Below, piece after piece: positions 16,749 to 25,246 of a stretch of 64,000 nucleotides of DNA. Within the stretch, counting starts at the first letter, position 1, and each line of letters opens with the position of its first letter. The position numbers were made by a program, and so were the translations under genes. The stretch is taken from NCBI GenBank assembly GCA_016702415.1, contig JADJEA010000024.1, positions 434,001 to 498,000 of the forward strand, written 5' to 3'. Source of the DNA: Nostocoides sp. (lineage in GTDB: Bacteria > Actinomycetota > Actinomycetes > Actinomycetales > Dermatophilaceae). Below the pieces are notes generated by a model. That model was not told the origin of the DNA, ran no database searches, and saw nothing but the letters and a program-made list of their open reading frames with translations.

Positions 16749-17676
16749 CCGACGAGTTGATGACGACGGCGCACGCGAGCACGATGGCGAACCCCAGCAC
16801 CTGCGCCATGCCCAGGTGCTCGCCGAGGACGAAGACCCCGAGGAGCACCGAGACGACCGGGATCAGATAGGTCACCGTCGAGGAGACCACCGCACCCGCC
16901 GCCCGCACCACGTCATACTGCAACATGTAGGCGATCCCGGTCCCGACGAACCCGAGCACCGCCAGGCACGTCAACGCCACCCAGATCGGGTATGCCGCGT
17001 GCCCCGCCCCCGGCACGAGCGACCAGGGCAGGGGGTGGTCGCCGCGGTTGAGCGCCCACCAGATCAGCAGGACCGGCACCATGAGGACCGACCCGCACGC
17101 GAGCAGCGCCGCCGGCTGGGCGAGCCCGCCGAGGTCGGCGTCGGCGAGGTGGCGGCGGTTGTAGGTCCACCCGAGGCCGTAGCACGATCCCGAGAGCACG
17201 ACGATGAGGAATCCGATCGGATCCGGGCGACCGCTGGCATTCCACGGCTCCGCGATGACGACGACCCCGAGGAAACCCACGAGCACCGCGGCCAGCCGCG
17301 CCCCGCTCAGTCTCTCGGCCGGCAGCAGCAGGAGTGCGAAGAGGACCGCGGCGATCGGTGTCGTCGCATTGCCGATGCCGGCGATGGCCGAGGCGACCCG
17401 GGTCTCGCCGACGACGAAGCCGGTGAAGGGCAGCGCGGTGAGGAAGATCGACGAGACCAGCAGGTGTCCCCAGACACGGCGGTCCCGGGGGAGGTGGGCC
17501 CCGGTCATCCGCATCAGCACGAGCAGGATGAGCGTCGCCGCGAGAATGCGGCCAGTGGCGATCTGAATCGGGTCGAGAGCCGCCAGCGCCACCTTCATGA
17601 AGAGGAAGCTCGAGCCCCAGATGAGCGCCAGCGCCAGGAATTTCACCTGCCACGGCACCCGGGGTGCGCTGGTCAC
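16723..17676 (-). CDS. EamA/DMT-superfamily transporter
   Basis: A 317-residue integral membrane protein with about ten helices arranged as two EamA repeats: the first starts FLALALIWGSSFLFMKVAL and the second about residue 155 (FLIVVLSGSCYGLGWTYNR). Members export small metabolites such as amino acids, purines or drugs. The GTG at 17676 overlaps the stop of the MetE/UroD-like gene (GTGA), so the pair is translationally coupled. Substrate is not known; the link with a methionine-synthase-like protein hints at sulfur amino-acid export, which is inference. Confidence 0.82.
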   Translation of the reverse strand: MTSAPRVPWQVKFLALALIWGSSFLFMKVALAALDPIQIATGRILAATLILLVLMRMTGAHLPRDRRVWGHLLVSSIFLTALPFTGFVVGETRVASAIAGIGNATTPIAAVLFALLLLPAERLSGARLAAVLVGFLGVVVIAEPWNASGRPDPIGFLIVVLSGSCYGLGWTYNRRHLADADLGGLAQPAALLACGSVLMVPVLLIWWALNRGDHPLPWSLVPGAGHAAYPIWVALTCLAVLGFVGTGIAYMLQYDVVRAAGAVVSSTVTYLIPVVSVLLGVFVLGEHLGMAQVLGFAIVLACAVVINSSVSGRRGRP

Positions 17677-18677
17677 GCCCCGCTCGCCTCCGCCAGGTCG
17701 CGGGCGAGGTCGAGCGCGCAGCGGTGCGTATGCCGTGCCCCCGCCACCGTGGCACCGGCCAGGCCGCACGCCGGCGTCAGGACGAAGCCGGCGAGCGCCT
17801 CGGCGGCAAGGCCGACCCGCTCGGCCGCGTCGAGGATCAGGCGGCGACCCGCTTCGACGGACGCGCTGCCGTCGGTGGGGAGGCACCCGGCATACAGGGT
17901 GACGCCGGATTCGACGGTGGCGGCGAGGGACTCCCACCGGGCCGCGGACGCCTCGGTGACGTCGAGGGCGAGGGCGCTGGCCCCGCTACCGCGCAGCAGC
18001 GGGATCGGCGCGGCGGGGTGGCAGCAGTGGATGACGACCGGGCCGGCGTGGGCGGCAACGACGGTGCGCAGGCCCTGGGCGACGACCTGGGGGTCGACGG
18101 CGCGGATGGCCCCGTAGCCGCTCGCGGTCGGGAGCAGACCCTGCAGGACCGCGGGGAGGGCGGGTTCGTCGAGTTGGACGATGACGTCCGCGCCGGGGAC
18201 GAGGCGGGCAACGGTGGCGGCATACCGGGAAACGCCTTCGGCGAGCGAGGCAATGAGGTCCCGGGTGGCACCGGGATCGACGACGGACCGTTCGCCCCGG
18301 GTGAGTTCGACGGAGGCGGCCAGGGTCCAGGGGCCGGCTGCCTGGACCTTGAGCGGGCCGGTGTAGCCGTCGTACGCCTCGGCGAGTTCGTCGAGATCCG
18401 CGCGATGGAGGGCCGCAGTCCGCGCGGCATCCCGGCCCGGACGGTCGACGAATCGCCAGCCGGCCGGCTGCAGATCGACCGGCAGATCGACGAGGAGGCC
18501 CGCCCCCCGGCCGATGATGTCGGCGCCGGGCCCGCGAGCCGGCGTCTCTGGCAGATAGGGCAGCCCGAGGCCGTCACCGTCGAGCAGCAGATCCCGGACG
18601 GTGACCAGGGCCTCGCGCACGTCGGTGCCCGGCCAGGACCCGATCCCGGACGCGCGCGGCCGTGTCTGGGCGGTCAT
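17673..18677 (-). CDS. MetE C-terminal-like / UROD-fold protein
   Basis: The 334-residue protein begins TRPRASGIGSWPGTDVREAL, characteristic of the single-domain relatives of cobalamin-independent methionine synthase found in actinobacteria. The zinc-site region VVIHCCHPAAP near residue 220, VQLDEPALP near residue 170, and LTPACGLAG near the C-terminus are consistent with the MetE catalytic barrel. It is half the length of full MetE and lacks the N-terminal folate domain, so it may be a methyltransferase using another donor. It is the middle gene of a coupled trio, with ATGA on the upstream side and GTGA on the downstream side. Confidence 0.75.
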   Translation of the reverse strand: MTAQTRPRASGIGSWPGTDVREALVTVRDLLLDGDGLGLPYLPETPARGPGADIIGRGAGLLVDLPVDLQPAGWRFVDRPGRDAARTAALHRADLDELAEAYDGYTGPLKVQAAGPWTLAASVELTRGERSVVDPGATRDLIASLAEGVSRYAATVARLVPGADVIVQLDEPALPAVLQGLLPTASGYGAIRAVDPQVVAQGLRTVVAAHAGPVVIHCCHPAAPIPLLRGSGASALALDVTEASAARWESLAATVESGVTLYAGCLPTDGSASVEAGRRLILDAAERVGLAAEALAGFVLTPACGLAGATVAGARHTHRCALDLARDLAEASGA

Positions 18678-19363
18678 GGTGTCGCCGACGGCGCCGGATG
18701 GGCGTCGACGAACGCCCGCACCGACGGCGGCACGGGGCCCACCGACCATGGCGCCGGCACCGGCGCACCGGCGGTGATGGCCAGCGGGACGACACCGCAC
18801 CAGACGTCGACGTCCCCCTCAGGCTCGCCGGGGTCGCCGTCGCGGTGCTTCATGATCCAGTTGTCGGCGGCGATGGTCAGGCCGAGGGCAAGCGTCGCCG
18901 CCTCTTCCTTGCGGGTCGAGGGGCGCACCTCGGCGTTGCGACCGGGGATGATGCGCTCGGAGATCCGCTGCAGGCCAGTGCTTTTCGCCTCGCCGGTCAG
19001 GGCTTCGAGGGTGCCGCGGATCACCGCCGACCGGTAGTTCGCCGAGGAGTCGAAGGTCGACTCGGCGACGACCAGCCCGTCGATCACGGTCACGCAGAAG
19101 GCAGCCGGCGCCCCCGCGGCCACCTGGCCCAGGGCCCCGGCCCCGGTCGAGCCGTGCAGGAGAATCTGGTCCCCCTCACGGCCATACAACATCGGGACCA
19201 CCCACGGCTGACCGTCGAGCACGGTCGCGAGCACGCCGACGAGTTGGGAGTCCAGCAGGGCATTCAACTGCTCCCGGGTGCCTACGCCGCGATCCGGCTT
19301 GCGGGTCAGGCGCGCCAGGCGGGTGTCGGCGGAGGCTGCGTTCGGGGAGGTCACGGGCGACAT
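18674..19363 (-). CDS. Pyridoxamine 5'-phosphate oxidase-like FMN-binding protein
   Basis: A 229-residue split-barrel flavin-binding protein. The segment from about residue 30 (REQLNALLDSQLVGVLATVLDGQPWVVPML) followed by LLHGSTGAGAL and FDSSANYRSAVIRGTLEAL is typical of the Pyridox_ox_2 family, whose members often bind FMN, F420 or haem. The ATG at 19363 is the last methionine before homology. It is the first gene of the coupled trio with the MetE/UROD-like protein and EamA transporter; its stop overlaps the next ATG. A real pyridoxal-phosphate synthesis role is unlikely from the divergent sequence. Confidence 0.75.
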   Translation of the reverse strand: MSPVTSPNAASADTRLARLTRKPDRGVGTREQLNALLDSQLVGVLATVLDGQPWVVPMLYGREGDQILLHGSTGAGALGQVAAGAPAAFCVTVIDGLVVAESTFDSSANYRSAVIRGTLEALTGEAKSTGLQRISERIIPGRNAEVRPSTRKEEAATLALGLTIAADNWIMKHRDGDPGEPEGDVDVWCGVVPLAITAGAPVPAPWSVGPVPPSVRAFVDAHPAPSATP

Positions 19364-19433
19364 CCCATCACGCCCGCCCCTGGCGATGCACGCGGCGCGC
19401 GTTCGACCATGCCTCGGCGGGGTCCGGGTCTTC

Positions 19434-20594
19434 TCAGAAAAGGTCGGACGTCGTCCCGGACCCGTCGTCCGTATGCCGACCCGCCCCCTCGCGGGCCGCC
19501 TCCTCGCGGGCCGCACCCGGGGCGGTGGTGGCCGAGGCGATGGTGGCGGAGCCGAGGACGCGGGAACCGTCATACATGACCACCGACTGTCCGGGAGCCA
19601 CACCGCGGATGCGCCGGTCGAGACGGACGTGCACCGTCTCGCCCGCGGCGACGGCGGTGGCCGGGATCTCCTCGCCGTGGGCGCGGACCTGGGCGCCGAC
19701 CCGGACGGAGCCGACCGGCGGTGGACCACACCAGCGCGCCCGCATCCCCGTGATGTCGTCGACGCCGAGGAGGTCGGCGGTCCCGATGGTCACCGTGGCC
19801 GTCGCGGCGTCGATACCGGTGACATAGCGGGGCTCCCCGTCGAGGCTGCCGCGATCGAGTCCGAGATTGCGCCGCTGCCCAATGGTGAAGCCGTAGGTCC
19901 CCTCGTGGCGCCCCACCACCGCTCCCCCGCCGTCGCGGATCTCACCGGGCCGTGACCCCAGCCGGCGGCTCAACCAGCCGCGCGTGTCGCCGTCGGGGAT
20001 GAAACAGATGTCATAGGAGTCGGGCTTGCGGGCGACGGCCAGCCCCCGGGCCGCCGCTTCCGCCCGGACGGCCGATTTCGTGCTCTCCCCCAAGGGAAAG
20101 AGCGCGTGGGCGAGTTGGTCGGCCGTGAGCACCCCGAGGACGTACGACTGGTCCTTGGCCGGGTCGACCGCGCGGTGCAACTCGCGCCCGCTCGGCCCCT
20201 CGACGATCCGCGCGTAGTGCCCGGTCGCGACGGCGTCGAACCCCAGGGCCACCGCCTTGTCGAGCAGCCCCGCGAACTTGATCCGCTCGTTGCAGCGCAG
20301 GCACGGGTTCGGGGTGCGCCCGGCGGCGTACTCGGCGGCGAAGTCGTCGACCACATCCGTCCGGAACCGCTCGGCGAGATCCCAGACATAGAACGGAATG
20401 CCGAGCCGGTCGGCGACCCGGCGCGCGTCGCCCGCATCTTCGAGTGTGCAACAGCCGCGGGCGGATTCGCGCAGCGTTGCCGCGGACTGCGACAGGGCGA
20501 GGTGGACTCCGACGACGTCATGCCCCGCCTCGCGCAACCGGGCCGCCGCCACCGCCGAGTCGACGCCGCCGCTCATCGCCGCGACGACGCGCAT
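19434..20594 (-). CDS. mnmA: tRNA-specific 2-thiouridylase MnmA
   Basis: MnmA makes 2-thiouridine at the wobble base of tRNA-Lys, -Glu and -Gln, using sulfur passed from a cysteine desulfurase. The 386-residue protein has the PP-loop MSGGVDSAVAA at residues 7-17, the first catalytic cysteine in PNPCLRCNE (near residue 100), the second in DICFIPDGD (near residue 200), and GQRRNLGL in the central domain. The C-terminal 25 residues are a low-complexity extension. Its ATG overlaps the stop of the cysteine desulfurase by one base (TGATG), so donor and acceptor of the sulfur are co-translated. This gene pair next to etfA/etfB is a known actinobacterial arrangement. Confidence 0.95.
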   Translation of the reverse strand: MRVVAAMSGGVDSAVAAARLREAGHDVVGVHLALSQSAATLRESARGCCTLEDAGDARRVADRLGIPFYVWDLAERFRTDVVDDFAAEYAAGRTPNPCLRCNERIKFAGLLDKAVALGFDAVATGHYARIVEGPSGRELHRAVDPAKDQSYVLGVLTADQLAHALFPLGESTKSAVRAEAAARGLAVARKPDSYDICFIPDGDTRGWLSRRLGSRPGEIRDGGGAVVGRHEGTYGFTIGQRRNLGLDRGSLDGEPRYVTGIDAATATVTIGTADLLGVDDITGMRARWCGPPPVGSVRVGAQVRAHGEEIPATAVAAGETVHVRLDRRIRGVAPGQSVVMYDGSRVLGSATIASATTAPGAAREEAAREGAGRHTDDGSGTTSDLF

Positions 20595-21772
20595 CAGGTG
20601 GCTCCCCGGGCGCGGCGGGCTCGCGCGACGGCGTCGGGCAGTGCGGCCAGCACGGCGTCGACGTCGGCCTGGGTGGAGGTATGCCCGAGGGTGAGTCGCA
20701 GCACGCCCCGGGCGTCCTCCGGGTCGACGCCGAGGGCGAGGACGACGTGGCTGGGCCGTGGGACGCCCGCGCTGCACGCCGACCCGGCGGAGCAGGCGAT
20801 CCCGGCTGCGTCGAGGAGGAAGAGCAGCGAGTCGCCGTCGGCCCCCGGAACCCGGATGTGGACATTGCCCGGCAACCGGTCGTGGGCGGACCCGGGCGTC
20901 CAGGCACCGGTCAGTTCGAGTCCGAGGCCGAGCCCGAACAGTCCACCGATGAGACTGTCCCGCAAGGTGATCTGGCGCGCCGACGCGACCTCCAGCTCGC
21001 CGACCGCGGACTCGACCGCGACCGCGAGGGCGAGGATGGCCGGCGCGTCGAAGGTCCCCGAGCGGACCTGCCGCTCCTGCCCGCCGCCGTGCAGTTGTGG
21101 CACGAGCACGGCATCCCGGCGCGCAAGCAATGCGCCGACCCCGATGGGTCCGCCGAGTTTGTGCCCGCTCAGCGAGAGCAGGTCCAGTCCGCTGGCGCGG
21201 AAATCGACGGGGATATGGCCGACCGCCTGGACCGCGTCGCTGTGGATCGGTATGCCGTGCTCCCCCGCCACCGCCGCCAGCTCGCCGATCGGCTGGATCG
21301 TCCCGATTTCGTTGTTGGCCCACATGATGCTGATCAGGGCGACATCCGCCGCCGACCCCAGACCGGCTCGCAGCGCGTCGGCGGAGACGACGCCGCGCGA
21401 GTCCGGCTCGACGAACGTGACCGCCGCCCCCTGACCGGCGAGGAACTCCACCGGGTCGAGGACGGCGTGATGCTCGATCCCGCTGACGACGATGCGGCGG
21501 CGCGCGGGGTCGGCGGCGAGGCGGGCGGCATACGTCCCCTTGAGGGCGAGATTGTCGGCTTCGGTTCCGCCCGAGGTGAAGATCACCTCGCTGGGGGCCG
21601 CGCCGAGCGCGTCCGCGATGCGTTCCCGCGACTCCTCCACCACCCGCCGGGCGTCCCGGCCGGCCGTATGCTGCGAACTCGCGTTCCCGGTGATCGCCAG
21701 TTGCCGCGTCATCGCCTCGATCGCCGCGGGCAGCATCGGGGTCGTCGCCGCATGGTCGAGGTAGGCGGTCAC
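20594..21772 (-). CDS. Cysteine desulfurase (NifS/IscS-like)
   Basis: A 392-residue PLP enzyme that converts cysteine to alanine and a protein persulfide. It opens VTAYLDHAATTP, has HHAVLDP, the PLP lysine in LSLSGHKLGGP near residue 200, and the catalytic cysteine in IACSAGSACSAG near residue 325. The downstream mnmA is co-translated, suggesting the sulfur goes to tRNA thiolation, and it may also serve Fe-S assembly. The GTG at 21772 lies 7 nt after TAGAAT and has no Shine-Dalgarno sequence, so the operon mRNA is probably leaderless. Confidence 0.93.
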   Translation of the reverse strand: MTAYLDHAATTPMLPAAIEAMTRQLAITGNASSQHTAGRDARRVVEESRERIADALGAAPSEVIFTSGGTEADNLALKGTYAARLAADPARRRIVVSGIEHHAVLDPVEFLAGQGAAVTFVEPDSRGVVSADALRAGLGSAADVALISIMWANNEIGTIQPIGELAAVAGEHGIPIHSDAVQAVGHIPVDFRASGLDLLSLSGHKLGGPIGVGALLARRDAVLVPQLHGGGQERQVRSGTFDAPAILALAVAVESAVGELEVASARQITLRDSLIGGLFGLGLGLELTGAWTPGSAHDRLPGNVHIRVPGADGDSLLFLLDAAGIACSAGSACSAGVPRPSHVVLALGVDPEDARGVLRLTLGHTSTQADVDAVLAALPDAVARARRARGAT

Positions 21773-21779
21773 TCGGGGG

Positions 21780-21785
21780 ATTCTA
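21780..21785 (-). promoter_or_regulatory. -10 box for leaderless start at 21772
   Basis: TAGAAT on the minus strand, 7 nt before the GTG of the cysteine desulfurase gene; it is the best -10 match in the window. Confidence 0.6.
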
Positions 21786-21873
21786 CGAGCGTGCCCCGAT
21801 GGTCGCCGAACGCGCCGAACCGCCGTCCAACGCCGGTGCCGCGCCCACCGGGGTGAGGGACCCGCAGACGCGA

Positions 21874-21908
21874 GCACGCGGCATACGACCGATGCATATG
21901 CCGCGTGC
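21874..21908 (-). terminator. Hairpin downstream of etfA built around the GTATGCCG word
   Basis: GCACGCGGCATA (21874-21885) pairs perfectly with TATGCCGCGTGC (21897-21908) around an 11-nt loop, 20 bp beyond the etfA stop and about 100 bp ahead of the desulfurase promoter. One arm contains a full CGGCATAC and the other an ATATGCCG variant. It probably ends the etf transcript. Confidence 0.6.
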
Positions 21909-21928
21909 GCGCGTTCAGTTGGGGCGGG

Positions 21929-22885
21929 TCAGCCCTTCGCGGCGTTCACCGCGTCGGTGGCCTGCGGGAGCACTTGGAATAGATCGCCGACGACGCCGAA
22001 GTCGACGAGTTCGAAGATCGGGGCCTCCGGGTCCTTGTTGACCGCGACGATCGTCTTGGACGTCTGCATGCCGGCCCGGTGCTGGATGGCGCCGGAGATG
22101 CCCGCGGCGACATAGAGCTGAGGGCTGACCTGCTTGCCGGTCTGGCCGATCTGGGCGGTGTGGGGGTACCACCCGGCGTCGACGGCGGCGCGCGAGGCAC
22201 CGACGGCGGCACCGAGGGAGTCGGCGAACGACTCGACCGGGCCGAAGTTGCCGCTGGTCCCACGGCCACCGGAGATGATGATCGCGGCCTCGTTGAGTTC
22301 CGGACGGCCGGTGGAGACGCGGGGCTTGGATTCGCTGATCTTGGCGCCCTTGCCGGCCTCGCTGATCGTCAGGTTGACCGGGACGACCTGGGCGGCCCCG
22401 GCCTTCTCCTCGGGGGCGGCACTATTGGGCTTGACCGCGATGATCGGGGTGCCCTTGGTGACCTTGCCGGTGATCGTGTAGCTGCCGGCGAAGACGGACT
22501 GCGTCGCCTCGATGCCCTCGCCCGTGGCCTGGACGTCGACGGCATCGGTGATCAGCCCGGAGTCGGTTTTGACCGCGAGGCGGGCGGCGATCTCCTTGCC
22601 GGCCGGGTTGGCCGGGATGAGCACCGCGGCCGGGGAGAACTTCTTGACCAGGGCGGCCAGCAACTCGGCCTGCGGAGCCACCAGGTGCCCGGCCACGTCG
22701 GCGTTGTCCATCGCGAAGACCCGCGAGGCACCGAAGCGCGCGAGGATGGGCTGGGCCTGCTCGACGCCCGATCCGACGAAGATCGCGACCGGGTTGCCGA
22801 GGCGGGCGGCCATCGTGAGGAGTTCTGCGGTGGTCTTGCGGACGGCGCCGTTGGCGTGGTCGACCAGCACGAAAACGTCAGCCAT
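21929..22885 (-). CDS. etfA: Electron transfer flavoprotein alpha subunit
   Basis: EtfA pairs with EtfB to carry electrons from acyl-CoA and other dehydrogenases to ETF:quinone oxidoreductase. The 318-residue protein has the conserved C-terminal FAD-binding domain: SGGRGTSGNFGPVE near residue 210, SRAAVDAGWYPHTAQIGQTG, and QLYVAAGISGAIQHRAGM. AAAGGA upstream supports the ATG at 22885. It lies 28 bp after etfB and is clearly in the same operon. The N-terminal domain is complete. Confidence 0.96.
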   Translation of the reverse strand: MADVFVLVDHANGAVRKTTAELLTMAARLGNPVAIFVGSGVEQAQPILARFGASRVFAMDNADVAGHLVAPQAELLAALVKKFSPAAVLIPANPAGKEIAARLAVKTDSGLITDAVDVQATGEGIEATQSVFAGSYTITGKVTKGTPIIAVKPNSAAPEEKAGAAQVVPVNLTISEAGKGAKISESKPRVSTGRPELNEAAIIISGGRGTSGNFGPVESFADSLGAAVGASRAAVDAGWYPHTAQIGQTGKQVSPQLYVAAGISGAIQHRAGMQTSKTIVAVNKDPEAPIFELVDFGVVGDLFQVLPQATDAVNAAKG

Positions 22886-22913
22886 GGGATTTCCTTTCGT
22901 GTCGGGTCGGATG

Positions 22914-23690
22914 TCAGATGAACTTGCGGGCGGCCAGGAAGGCGGCGAGCTTGGTCCCGCCGTCACCCTCGTCGGTGACGATCTCGCCCTGAGCGCGCGG
23001 CGGGCGCTTGGTCACCGAGGTGACCTGGGTGTAGGCCCCGGCGAGGCCCACGGCGGCCGGGTCGACGCCGAGGTCGGCGAGGCTCCACGTCTCCACGGGC
23101 TTCTTCTTCGCCGCCATGATCCCCTTGAAGGAGGGGTAGCGCGGCTCGTTGATCTGGTCGGTGACCGAGACCAACGCGGGGAGCGCGGCGACGATGGTCT
23201 CGCTCGCGGCGTCGCCGTCGCGGCGGGCCGACACCGAGCCGTCGGCGACGGTGATGGCCGCCGACATCGTCACCTGGGGCAGGCCCAGCCGCTCGGCGAG
23301 CATCGCGGGCAGGACGCCCATGGTGCCGTCGGTGGACGCCATACCGGTCATCACCAGGTCGGGGGTCCCGATCTTCTTGATCGCCTCGGCGAGGATCAGG
23401 GAGGTGCCCAGCGAGTCGCTCCCGGCGATCGCGTCGTCGCACACGTGGACGCCCTTGTCGGCACCCATCTGCAGGGCCTTCTTGATCGCGTCCGCCGCGG
23501 CGTCCGGCCCGATCGTCACGACCGTCACCTCACCGCCGGCCGACTCGGAGAGCTTGAGCGCCTCCTCGACGGCGTACTCGTCGAGCTCGGAGAGCAGGCC
23601 GTCGCCACTGCGGTCGGTCGTGTAGTCGCTCTCGAAGTGGCGGTCACCCTGGGCGTCGGGCACATGCTTGACGCAAACGACGATGTTCAT
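22914..23690 (-). CDS. etfB: Electron transfer flavoprotein beta subunit
   Basis: The 258-residue EtfB binds AMP and forms the heterodimer with EtfA. It opens MNIVVCVKHVPDAQGDRHFE, contains LSELDEYAVEEALKL, and the AMP-binding LVMTGMASTDGTMGVLPA at about residue 120. SVTDQINEPRYPSFKGIMAAKKK, usually recognised by dehydrogenase partners, is present near residue 185. AGGAAG lies upstream of the ATG. A 138-bp gap separates it from the enoyl-CoA hydratase upstream and probably contains the promoter. Partners could include the acyl-CoA enzymes and the dimethylglycine-type dehydrogenase in this window. Confidence 0.96.
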   Translation of the reverse strand: MNIVVCVKHVPDAQGDRHFESDYTTDRSGDGLLSELDEYAVEEALKLSESAGGEVTVVTIGPDAAADAIKKALQMGADKGVHVCDDAIAGSDSLGTSLILAEAIKKIGTPDLVMTGMASTDGTMGVLPAMLAERLGLPQVTMSAAITVADGSVSARRDGDAASETIVAALPALVSVTDQINEPRYPSFKGIMAAKKKPVETWSLADLGVDPAAVGLAGAYTQVTSVTKRPPRAQGEIVTDEGDGGTKLAAFLAARKFI

Positions 23691-23828
23691 GGATTCGTCT
23701 GGCTTCCTGTCCGGTCGGGCGCCCCGCGGGCGCTTGGGCTGCCCTCCATCCTCTCAAGCCGCGCACCGCAGCAAGCACGGCCTACGACGTGATTACCGAC
23801 ACGCGCGGGGAGCAGCCCAACCGCCGGG

Positions 23829-24608
23829 CTACCGTCCGGTGAACGTCGCCTTGCCCGGACCCTTCTCGACGAAGGAGGTCATGCCAGCGGCCCGGTCGTC
23901 GGTGGCGAAGAGCGCGGCGAAGAGCATCCGCTCGATCTCCAGGCCCGTCTGCAGGTCGGTGTCGAGACCCTTGTCGATGGCCTCTTTCGCCGACCGGAGA
24001 GCGATCGCGGGACCGCCGACATAACGCGACATGCGTTGGCGGGCAACGGCATACACCTCATCGGCGGGGGCGAGCTCATCGACCAGGCCGATGGCGAGCG
24101 CCTCCTGCGCCTTGACGAACCGGCCGCTGAAGACGAGATCCTTCGCCTTCGCGACCCCGACCAGGCGCGCCAGGCGCTGCGTGCCGCCGGCACCGGGAAT
24201 GATCCCGAGGGCGATCTCCGGCTGCCCGAGCGTGGCGTTGTCGGCGGCGATCCGGAAATCGCACGCGAGGGCCACCTCACAGCCACCGCCGAGCGCATAG
24301 CCGGTGATGGCCGCGACCGTCGGTTTGGGGATCGAGGCGAGCGCGCGCGTGAAGTCCTGGAGGCCGTGCGAGGCCCGGACCATGTCGACATACGACATCG
24401 CCTGCATCTGCTTGATGTCGGCGCCCGCGGCGAAGACCTTCTCGCCGCCGTAGACGATGACCGCGGCCACGTCGTCCCGCGAACTCGCCTCTGCCGCAGC
24501 CGCACCCAACTCCTGCTGCACCTGGAGGTTCAGCGCATTCATGGGCGGGCGATCCAGCCGGATCGTGCCGATGCCGTCCTCGACCTCGAGACGGACGAAC
24601 TCACCCAT
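23829..24608 (-). CDS. Enoyl-CoA hydratase/isomerase family protein
   Basis: A 259-residue crotonase-fold enzyme. The oxyanion hole residues are in KVFAAGADIKQM (near residue 65) and ALGGGCEVALACD, with the catalytic glutamates in GGCEVAL and the LGQPEIALGIIPGAGGTQRLARL region; both are present, which fits a true enoyl-CoA hydratase (crotonase) rather than an isomerase. It hydrates trans-2-enoyl-CoA in beta-oxidation, or forms the crotonyl-CoA/3-hydroxybutyryl-CoA step used by crotonyl-CoA carboxylase/reductase. It begins 6 bp after the YbjN gene stop. Confidence 0.9.
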   Translation of the reverse strand: MGEFVRLEVEDGIGTIRLDRPPMNALNLQVQQELGAAAAEASSRDDVAAVIVYGGEKVFAAGADIKQMQAMSYVDMVRASHGLQDFTRALASIPKPTVAAITGYALGGGCEVALACDFRIAADNATLGQPEIALGIIPGAGGTQRLARLVGVAKAKDLVFSGRFVKAQEALAIGLVDELAPADEVYAVARQRMSRYVGGPAIALRSAKEAIDKGLDTDLQTGLEIERMLFAALFATDDRAAGMTSFVEKGPGKATFTGR

Positions 24609-24614
24609 TGTCGA

Positions 24615-25211
24615 TCAACTCCCTGCCTGGTTTCCGTTGAGGCCGAACGCACTGCCCGGCCCTGGCCCTCCGGCCGTCTGCCCCCCAAGCTGCTCCCCCG
24701 CCTGCCCCGCCGCCTGGGCCTGCGCGGCCATTTGCGCGACCGCGTCCTCCCCGATCGCCCGCTGGTGCCACAACCCGACCGCGTGGAGGACCAGCGGGAT
24801 CGCGACGCTGAAGAGGCTTTGGAGGTCGGCCCCGCGCGGGATCATGTGCTCCGAGGTGATCAGGACGGTGTCGTCGGCGATGGCCGCCTTGATGACGTTG
24901 AACGCACTATTGAGGTCGTTGCACACCTCGAGCCGTTCCAAACGCCCCTCGGGCACCGGCGGCGCAAGCCGCCACTGACCGAACACGCGGACGATCTCGG
25001 CGTCGTCGTCGGAGCAGCGGATGAAAATCTGCTGGTCCTGCACCATGAAGGTGACATCGCCGTCCTGGTCGATGCTCGCCTCCAGGCCCAGCGCCTGAAC
25101 GGCGGCGAGGGCACGATCACGCAGCGGCTCCGTGGGCTCCGCCTCGGAGTCCGGCGTGGGGGCCGGCGCCCCGAAGCCAGGCAGATTGGGCAACGCGGTT
25201 GGATCAGTCAT
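24615..25211 (-). CDS. YbjN domain-containing protein
   Basis: The 198-residue protein has a central YbjN-type alpha/beta domain of about 120 residues (DGDVTFMVQDQQIFIRC, VCNDLNSAFNVIKAAIADD, SEHMIPRG), flanked by a Pro/Glu-rich N-terminus and a Gln/Gly/Ala-rich C-terminus. YbjN domains resemble type III secretion chaperones; their job in actinobacteria is unknown. The ATG at 25211 is 6 nt from TAGCGT on the minus strand and appears leaderless. It is divergent from glgX with only 35 bp between the two start codons, and is followed by the enoyl-CoA hydratase. Confidence 0.75.
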   Translation of the reverse strand: MTDPTALPNLPGFGAPAPTPDSEAEPTEPLRDRALAAVQALGLEASIDQDGDVTFMVQDQQIFIRCSDDDAEIVRVFGQWRLAPPVPEGRLERLEVCNDLNSAFNVIKAAIADDTVLITSEHMIPRGADLQSLFSVAIPLVLHAVGLWHQRAIGEDAVAQMAAQAQAAGQAGEQLGGQTAGGPGPGSAFGLNGNQAGS

Positions 25212-25217
25212 ACCCAC

Positions 25218-25223
25218 ACGCTA
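25218..25223 (-). promoter_or_regulatory. -10 box for leaderless start at 25211
   Basis: TAGCGT on the minus strand ends 6 nt before the YbjN-protein ATG. It faces the glgX promoter only about 10 bp away, so the two cannot easily be occupied together. Confidence 0.5.
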
Positions 25224-25233
25224 CCGCTCGGCG

Positions 25234-25239
25234 TACCCT
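25234..25239 (+). promoter_or_regulatory. -10 box for leaderless start at 25247
   Basis: TACCCT ends 7 nt before the glgX ATG; the spacer is all pyrimidine except the first base and contains no ribosome binding site. Confidence 0.5.
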
Positions 25240-25246
25240 GTCCCCC